Positions 7,585-11,172 of a DNA stretch of 11,172 nucleotides are shown here, piece by piece. The notes under the pieces were generated by a model that was given only the letters and a program-made list of their open reading frames with translations, was not told the origin of the DNA and did not search any database. This DNA comes from JBKHHU01 sp046539045 (GTDB taxonomy: Bacteria > Planctomycetota > Phycisphaerae > SM23-33). How positions within the stretch are numbered: position 1 is the first letter of the stretch; every line of letters begins with the position of its first letter. The position numbers and the translations under genes are program-made. Where the stretch lies: positions 1-11,172 of the forward strand of contig JBKHHU010000113.1 in assembly GCA_046539045.1 (NCBI GenBank). Reading direction: 5' to 3'.

Positions 7585-7609
7585 CCGGGCGGTTGTTAGA
7601 ACCGTCCGG
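7585..7609 (-). other. Hairpin overlapping the lipoprotein stop codon
   Basis: Plus-strand 7585-7594 and 7600-7609 form a 10-bp stem with a 5-nt loop that contains the gene's TAA. Read on the plus strand all ten positions pair (one G-U). Read on the minus strand, the direction of the gene, one position becomes a C-A mismatch. Only GATTTACTT follows on the minus strand, so termination is possible but weak. Confidence 0.3.
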
Positions 7610-7808
7610 CGTAGTCGGCAGGGTCCAGGTACCGGAAGGTATCCTGGGCGTAGTCCTGCTGTTCGGCGCAGGGCTGACCGGCGGCGTAGTGAGCCTCCGC
7701 CTGCAGAAGCGGCTGGAGATCGGTGCTCGAGGCAGCATCTCCGTTGCACCCACCGGCGATGAAAGCCGTGCAGGCCAGCAGAACGATGATCAATGAAATG
7801 CGTTTCAT
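7596..7808 (-). CDS. Small predicted lipoprotein, function unknown
   Basis: The product is 70 aa. Residues 1-20 are a signal peptide (MKR, then a hydrophobic run ISLIIVLLACTAFIA), ending in the lipobox IAGGC with C21 as the probable lipidated residue. The mature part is about 50 residues, mildly acidic, with one more cysteine (C47) and aromatic residues near the end (TFRYLDPADYAGRF). No family is recognised. It is a believable gene despite its size: a full AGGAGG lies 7-8 nt before the ATG and a TAGAAT -10 box lies about 75 bp upstream. It stands alone, with no same-strand neighbour close upstream, and is probably anchored in a cell membrane facing the periplasm. Confidence 0.75.
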   Translation of the reverse strand: MKRISLIIVLLACTAFIAGGCNGDAASSTDLQPLLQAEAHYAAGQPCAEQQDYAQDTFRYLDPADYAGRF

Positions 7809-7883
7809 GGCAAATCCTCCTCAGGATACGACAGCTTGCGTCCGTTGTCTGCGGTGCTCGAAACACGCTCCGGCACCACGTAT

Positions 7884-7911
7884 ATTCTACCACCGATCCC
7901 GTCGGCGCAAA
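7884..7911 (-). promoter_or_regulatory. Possible promoter of the small lipoprotein gene
   Basis: On the minus strand TTTGCG (7911..7906), a 16-nt spacer and TAGAAT (7889..7884) form a fair sigma70-like promoter. The -10 box matches at five of six positions; the -35 box is poor. Transcription would start near 7877, about 70 bp before the ATG. Confidence 0.4.
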
Positions 7912-7940
7912 GGCATGGCGGGTAGACGTGCCGGGAGAGG

Positions 7941-7979
7941 TGGAAATTCTTAATTGGTAGTAATTTAGGCCTTAATTAC
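7941..7979. repeat. AT-rich island with a 20-bp quasi-palindrome
   Basis: Within GC-rich surroundings, 7941-7979 is strongly AT-rich. It contains GTAATTTAGGCCTTAATTAC (7960-7979), a palindrome centred on AGGCCT with a single mismatched pair (7966/7973). Further TAATT copies lie at 7951 and 7961. It lies in the divergent gap between the lipoprotein gene (minus) and the CNNM gene (plus), where an operator would be expected. No protein can be assigned to it. Confidence 0.4.
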
Positions 7980-8041
7980 AGCTTTGGAAGCGGGGAATCC
8001 GCGTGCGAGTGAGCAGAAAATCACGGTCCCGGGCCGGAAGC

Positions 8042-8116
8042 TGCGCAAACCACAGCCGGGTGCGCAAAGACTGCCGGATGTGCGGGTTGTACCGGCGGTA
8101 CCGTCTCTTTCGGCAG
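8042..8116 (+). other. Repeat and hairpin cluster upstream of the CNNM gene
   Basis: TGCGCAAA occurs twice (8042-8049 and 8061-8068). Next comes a 7-bp stem CTGCCGG/CCGGCGG (8071-8077 with 8092-8098, one G-U). An alternative partner for the first arm is CGGCAG at 8111-8116. It could be part of a structured 5' leader of the plus-strand gene at 8261. I found no convincing promoter for that gene in 7980-8260 and no believable coding region there; two short open frames in that stretch lack a ribosome binding site and family resemblance. Confidence 0.25.
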
Positions 8117-8260
8117 CTCTATGCTTGTCGCCTGGATAACGGATTTCGAAAGTCTTTCTCCTGCACATACCGTTTTGTTCCGCGTAAGGTGGGCAGCGGG
8201 CTGCCCCGGCTGGCGTGCGTGTGACGGGGTGTTTCGGTGTCCGAACCATAGAAGATCACC

Positions 8261-9310
8261 ATGCAAACACAAATAATCTTCCTGTTCGTCTTTGCTTTGC
8301 TGGCGCTGGCTGTGTCCTTCCTGTGTTCGATGCTGGAGGCGTCGCTATTGAGTATTCCTGCTTCGCACGTAGCGATGCTGGTGGAGCAGGGTTCTGCCGT
8401 GGGCAAAAAGCTCCAGCGGATGAAGGCCCAGGTCGACCGGCCGCTCTCTGCCATTCTCACGCTCAACACCGTTGCGCATACCGTCGGGGCAGCCGGCGTC
8501 GGTGCCGAATCTGCCATCATCTTCGGAGAGGCCTGGGTCGGGCTGGCCAGCGCGATCATGACCATCCTCATCCTGGTGCTCAGCGAGATCATCCCCAAGA
8601 CGCTCGGAGCCGTTCACGCCCGCAAACTTACCGGCTTCACCGTCTGGGCGACCCGCATCATGATGATCGTCACCTGGCCGATCGTGATCATGCTGGAGTG
8701 GGTCAACAGGCTCGTCGGGCACAAACGCCAGAAGGAACCGCTCAGCCGCGCCGAACTCGTCGCAGCCGTGCACCTGGGCAGGCAGGCTGGGGCGGTCGAC
8801 GCCCAGGAATTCAAGACGCTCCGCAACCTCATGTCGCTCGGGCAGGTGAAAGTCAGCGACATCCTGACCCCGCGAACGGTACTCAGCGCGCTGCCGGAAG
8901 ACCAGACGGTCCGGCAGGTGATGGACGGGGACGCCACCCTCCGCTACGCTCGCATCCCGGTCTACCGGGGATCGATCGACAACGTCACGGGGTACGCCAC
9001 CCGGTTCGAGATCACCGAGGCGTTCCGCGCCGGACGGGCTGGGGCGGAGTTGTCCGAACTGGCCCGCCCGATCAAGCCGGTTCCGGAGCAGGCATCGGTA
9101 TCCGATGCGCTGAACCAGATGCTGGCAGAGCATGAGCACATCCTGCTGGTCGTCGACGAATACGGCGGGGTCGAGGGCATCGTCACCCTGGAAGATGCCG
9201 TGGAAACCATGCTCGGGCTGGAAATCATCGACGAAGCCGACGAGGCGCCCGACCTGCAGGAGGTCGCTCGCGAACTGGCCAGGAGGCGTGCCGAGAGAGC
9301 GCGCAGGTAA
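8261..9310 (+). CDS. CNNM/CorB-like DUF21-CBS membrane protein
   Basis: The protein belongs to the CNNM/CorB family, whose studied members bind or export Mg2+; the actual substrate here is inferred. The N-terminal membrane domain (about 1-150) has hydrophobic segments near 5-23, 92-108 and 128-148, the motif MLEASLLSIP (24-33), the polar stretch TLNTVAHTVGAA (67-78) and the hallmark SEIIPKTLG (108-116). A pair of CBS domains follows: LGQVKVSDILTPRTVLSALP (193-212) to RIPVYRGSIDNVTGY (231-245), and about 265-322 with ILLVVDEYGGVEGIVTLEDA (294-313). It stops at 349 aa in a basic helix and lacks the C-terminal CorC_HlyC domain of longer relatives. The ATG has only a weak GAAGA upstream but begins directly with a membrane segment. 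Single gene, convergent with the hydrolase. Confidence 0.9.
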   Translation: MQTQIIFLFVFALLALAVSFLCSMLEASLLSIPASHVAMLVEQGSAVGKKLQRMKAQVDRPLSAILTLNTVAHTVGAAGVGAESAIIFGEAWVGLASAIMTILILVLSEIIPKTLGAVHARKLTGFTVWATRIMMIVTWPIVIMLEWVNRLVGHKRQKEPLSRAELVAAVHLGRQAGAVDAQEFKTLRNLMSLGQVKVSDILTPRTVLSALPEDQTVRQVMDGDATLRYARIPVYRGSIDNVTGYATRFEITEAFRAGRAGAELSELARPIKPVPEQASVSDALNQMLAEHEHILLVVDEYGGVEGIVTLEDAVETMLGLEIIDEADEAPDLQEVARELARRRAERARR

Positions 9311-9359
9311 TTTCGCCAGGCCTCAGCCCGCATAGCTGCTCGAGCATTCCCTAACAAGG

Positions 9360-9386
9360 CCTCTGTGTCCCCGGTGCCCTCCGTGG
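9360..9386. repeat. Three 9-bp tandem units between convergent genes
   Basis: CCTCTGTGT, CCCCGGTGC and CCTCCGTGG follow one another without gaps, with consensus CCnCnGTGn; the other strand reads nCACnGnGG. They lie in the 88-bp gap between the CNNM stop and the hydrolase stop. I recall similar degenerate arrays in intergenic DNA of Planctomycetes and related environmental bacteria; this is from memory, not a search. No classical terminator hairpin with T-tract is seen in the gap, though a 10-bp palindrome TGCTCGAGCA lies at 9337-9346. Confidence 0.5.
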
Positions 9387-9398
9387 TTCAGCCGCAGT

Positions 9399-10991
9399 TC
9401 ACGGTTTGGTGATCTTGAGCGTGCGCTCGACAGGCTCTGCCGTCTTGATCTGCTTGCCTTTCAGCCCGCTGCCGAACTGGTAGGCGACCACCTTGACCTC
9501 GATCGGACATTCCGCACGCCGGGGAACCTGCGTGACCTTGAGCTTGCCGTTCTCGACCACGGCAGGGCCGTAGGCGACGTAGTACCGCACCGGCAGGCGG
9601 GCGTCGCTGGTGGCTTCGAGGTCGACCGGTTTGCTGTCGGCGGGGATGTCCTTGAGCTCGGGGAAGGTGATCGTCTGGGACTTGCCCTTCTTCAGTCCGC
9701 GCCAGCCGCGGGGCATCATACCCACCTGTTCGGTGTAGCGGTACTCCTCGTCGCCCTCGCTGTAGGCGATGAACGTCGCCCGGCTCCGGGCTCCGGCGGG
9801 GTTGAGCGAGTCGTGCTGCAGGCGGAACCTGTTGTCGCCGATGGCGACGATCGGGCCGCTGACCGGCTTGACCTTGATCGGCGCGTCGGAATGCCCGACC
9901 TTCTGGCCTGCCTTGATCCACTTCGGGCCGCGGCCCTTGTACTGGCCGGGGATGTCGTCCCGGTAAACCGGGTGCACCTCGAAGACCGTCCCATCGTCGA
10001 CCCACTTCATCCCGAGAAAGAAGAACCGCGCGCCGGCATCGACCCAGTGGGCGTCTTTCCACTTGATGAACTGGTGCTTCTTCCGGGCGAGCCCGTCGTG
10101 GTAGCGTTCGGTCGCCTCGGCCATCTCCTTGTCGAAGTGCCAGTTGGTGTAGCTCTTGTCGCCCTTGTATTCGTCGACGCCAGCCGCCTCGGTGGGGTCC
10201 TTCTTCTCCAGCGCCAGCGAGGTAAGGTAGCCGTTGTCGTAGTCGATTTCCTTCAGGTTGACCGGCTTGTCCGCGTCGATGTTCCATTTCTCCGGGATGC
10301 GGGCCTCGGCGGCCTTCTGAATCCACATCGCCAGGTACTTCGCGTTCCGCTCGGACCATGCAAAATGCCCGGCCCCGGGCTCGACGATGACCGTCGCGGC
10401 GGCTTGCGGGTTCTCCTTGCGATACCCGGCCATGTGCTTGCGCCCGCCGTCCCACTGTTCGGTTCCGTCGGGGCGGTCCATGCGTCCGCCGAATTCGTCG
10501 AATTGCCCGACCATCATCAACGCGGGCACGTTGACGGGGAAGTCCTTGCTCGGCCCGCCTCCGCGGTACTGCACCAGTCCGAAGGAGCGATCGGCGTACT
10601 TCCGGGCGAGGTCGTGCGAAGGCGGCCCACCGGCGGAGTGGCCGACGAACATCAGCGGGGCGACGGAGACCTCCTTGTAGCCGGACTCTTCGGCAAGCTT
10701 GTCCAGCAGTTTCTGGATATCCAGACCGCCGAGCCCTTTGGTCGAAAAGACGATCGCCAGTTGCTCCTCTGCGGCGGCCTTCCGGATGATCGGGTCTTTC
10801 GAGAACGGCCGCTCCATCAGCGTCGAGCCGGCGAGGATGACCCCGCGGACCTGTTTGGCTTCGGGCGGAATCCACAGGAATGCCGAGTGGCTTCCTTTCT
10901 CGGATTCGAGCGGGACGTTGTACTGGAACACGGCTGCGGAGGCGGCGGCAGTAACGACCAGCATGAGCAACAAGCTGATAACGGTTCGCAT
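9399..10991 (-). CDS. Secreted alpha/beta hydrolase with C-terminal beta-rich domain
   Basis: This is a 530-aa exported protein. A signal peptide is clear: MRT, a hydrophobic core ISLLLMLVVTAAA, and a likely cut after ASA at residue 19. Residues 25 to about 225 form an alpha/beta hydrolase fold: strand VRGVILAGSTL (48-58), nucleophile elbow GHSAGG with S119, candidate acid D165 in VGQFDEFGG, and H209 in PGAGHFAW, giving a plausible Ser-Asp-His triad. Residues 230-360 form a W/Y/D/K-rich region I cannot assign. Residues about 366-530 look like beta-sandwich material (PIKVKPVSGPIVAIGDNRFR, RLPVRYYVAYGP, ECPIEVKVVAYQFGSG). Substrate is unknown; an ester of a polymer or plant/algal compound is a guess. 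ATG at 10991 has GGAG 7 nt upstream. It has its own promoter and is not clearly in an operon. Confidence 0.85.
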   Translation of the reverse strand: MRTVISLLLMLVVTAAASAAVFQYNVPLESEKGSHSAFLWIPPEAKQVRGVILAGSTLMERPFSKDPIIRKAAAEEQLAIVFSTKGLGGLDIQKLLDKLAEESGYKEVSVAPLMFVGHSAGGPPSHDLARKYADRSFGLVQYRGGGPSKDFPVNVPALMMVGQFDEFGGRMDRPDGTEQWDGGRKHMAGYRKENPQAAATVIVEPGAGHFAWSERNAKYLAMWIQKAAEARIPEKWNIDADKPVNLKEIDYDNGYLTSLALEKKDPTEAAGVDEYKGDKSYTNWHFDKEMAEATERYHDGLARKKHQFIKWKDAHWVDAGARFFFLGMKWVDDGTVFEVHPVYRDDIPGQYKGRGPKWIKAGQKVGHSDAPIKVKPVSGPIVAIGDNRFRLQHDSLNPAGARSRATFIAYSEGDEEYRYTEQVGMMPRGWRGLKKGKSQTITFPELKDIPADSKPVDLEATSDARLPVRYYVAYGPAVVENGKLKVTQVPRRAECPIEVKVVAYQFGSGLKGKQIKTAEPVERTLKITKP

Positions 10992-11032
10992 CGGACTTCT
11001 CCCGTGTCTTGATTTTCGAGTGATTCTACCGG

Positions 11033-11061
11033 ATTGTACCTCTGCCCGGAAGTGCAGGCAA
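11033..11061 (-). promoter_or_regulatory. Probable promoter of the secreted hydrolase
   Basis: On the minus strand TTGCCT (11061..11056), a 17-nt spacer and TACAAT (11038..11033) give a good sigma70-like promoter. Transcription would start near 11026, about 35 bp before the ATG. A second -10-like TAGAAT (about 11023..11028) follows. Confidence 0.6.
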
Positions 11062-11101
11062 GTGGCAGATGTGACGCAAGAAACCGGGAGCGGGGAGGCT
11101 C

Positions 11102-11172
11102 TCAGTTTTCGAAGTTCTCGAGCACCGCCCGGTAGATTCTCGCTGCCTGGACGGTCTGGTCGATCGGCACGC
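11102..11172 (-). CDS. 3' end of an unidentified gene, cut by the window edge
   Basis: The last 22 codons of a minus-strand frame are present, ending at TGA (11104..11102). They read VPIDQTVQAARIYRAVLENF and two further residues before the stop. The composition (helical, A/R/E/V-rich, GC-rich third positions) looks like real coding sequence, but too little is visible to name a family. The stop lies about 110 bp upstream of the hydrolase ATG, and a promoter lies between, so the two genes are probably expressed separately. Confidence 0.5.
   Translation of the reverse strand, partial: VPIDQTVQAARIYRAVLENFEN

Noticed and set aside
7381..7893. Open frames of 110-170 codons overlapping the lipoprotein gene and promoter region
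   Set aside because: They cross the near-consensus promoter and the lipoprotein gene, are R/T/P-rich and show no ribosome binding site or family match.
7965..8249. Short frames on both strands in the gap before the CNNM gene (for example 8003-8224 plus, 7965-8249 minus)
   Set aside because: Arginine/cysteine-rich products without family resemblance or good ribosome binding sites. A small unknown gene cannot be excluded.
8215..9139. Long alternative frames on both strands within the CNNM gene
   Set aside because: The frame starting at 8261 has clear DUF21 and CBS motifs; the others are R/G/D-rich shadows.
9388..11012. Alternative 495-codon minus frame and 399-codon plus frame over the hydrolase
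   Set aside because: Only the 9399-10991 frame has a signal peptide, the GHSAGG elbow and a ribosome binding site.

Overview
The window looks like a chromosomal housekeeping locus of a GC-rich bacterium (about 60% GC by eye), most likely from the Planctomycetes/PVC group. That placement is an inference. It rests on the GC content, a secreted two-part alpha/beta hydrolase, acidic tails on several ribosomal proteins, and an intergenic 9-bp tandem motif of a kind I associate with such genomes. No marker gene in the window fixes the taxon.

The left two thirds (about 7424 down to 21) are transcribed leftward. A very strong sigma70-type promoter (7396..7424) is followed by a structured leader of about 180 nt. 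Then come tRNA-Gln(UUG), a GlmU-like uridylyltransferase without the acetyltransferase half, prs, rplY (L25/CTC), pth, rpsF (S6), ssb, rpsR (S18) and rplI (L9). A textbook intrinsic terminator (1647..1683) follows. dnaB comes next with its own probable promoter (1489..1517). This joins, in one orientation, two clusters that are separate in Bacillus subtilis: gcaD(glmU)-prs-ctc-pth and rpsF-ssb-rpsR / rplI-dnaB. Together the genes make UDP-GlcNAc for the cell wall, make PRPP for nucleotides, build and rescue ribosomes, and supply replication proteins.

From 7425 to 8260 the sequence is sparse. It holds one small lipoprotein gene (7596..7808, minus), then about 350 bp without a convincing gene. 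That stretch contains an AT-rich island with a 20-bp quasi-palindrome and a small repeat/hairpin cluster.

The right third has a CNNM/CorB-like DUF21-CBS membrane protein on the plus strand (8261..9310). It converges on a large secreted alpha/beta hydrolase (9399..10991, minus) with its own promoter. Between their 3' ends lie three 9-bp tandem units. The right edge cuts the 3' end of another minus-strand gene.

No prophage, transposon, CRISPR array or defence system is visible. The feature most deserving follow-up is the structured leader ahead of tRNA-Gln, which could form a pseudoknot. Next come the domain-reduced GlmU and the long E/K/S-rich tail on S6.
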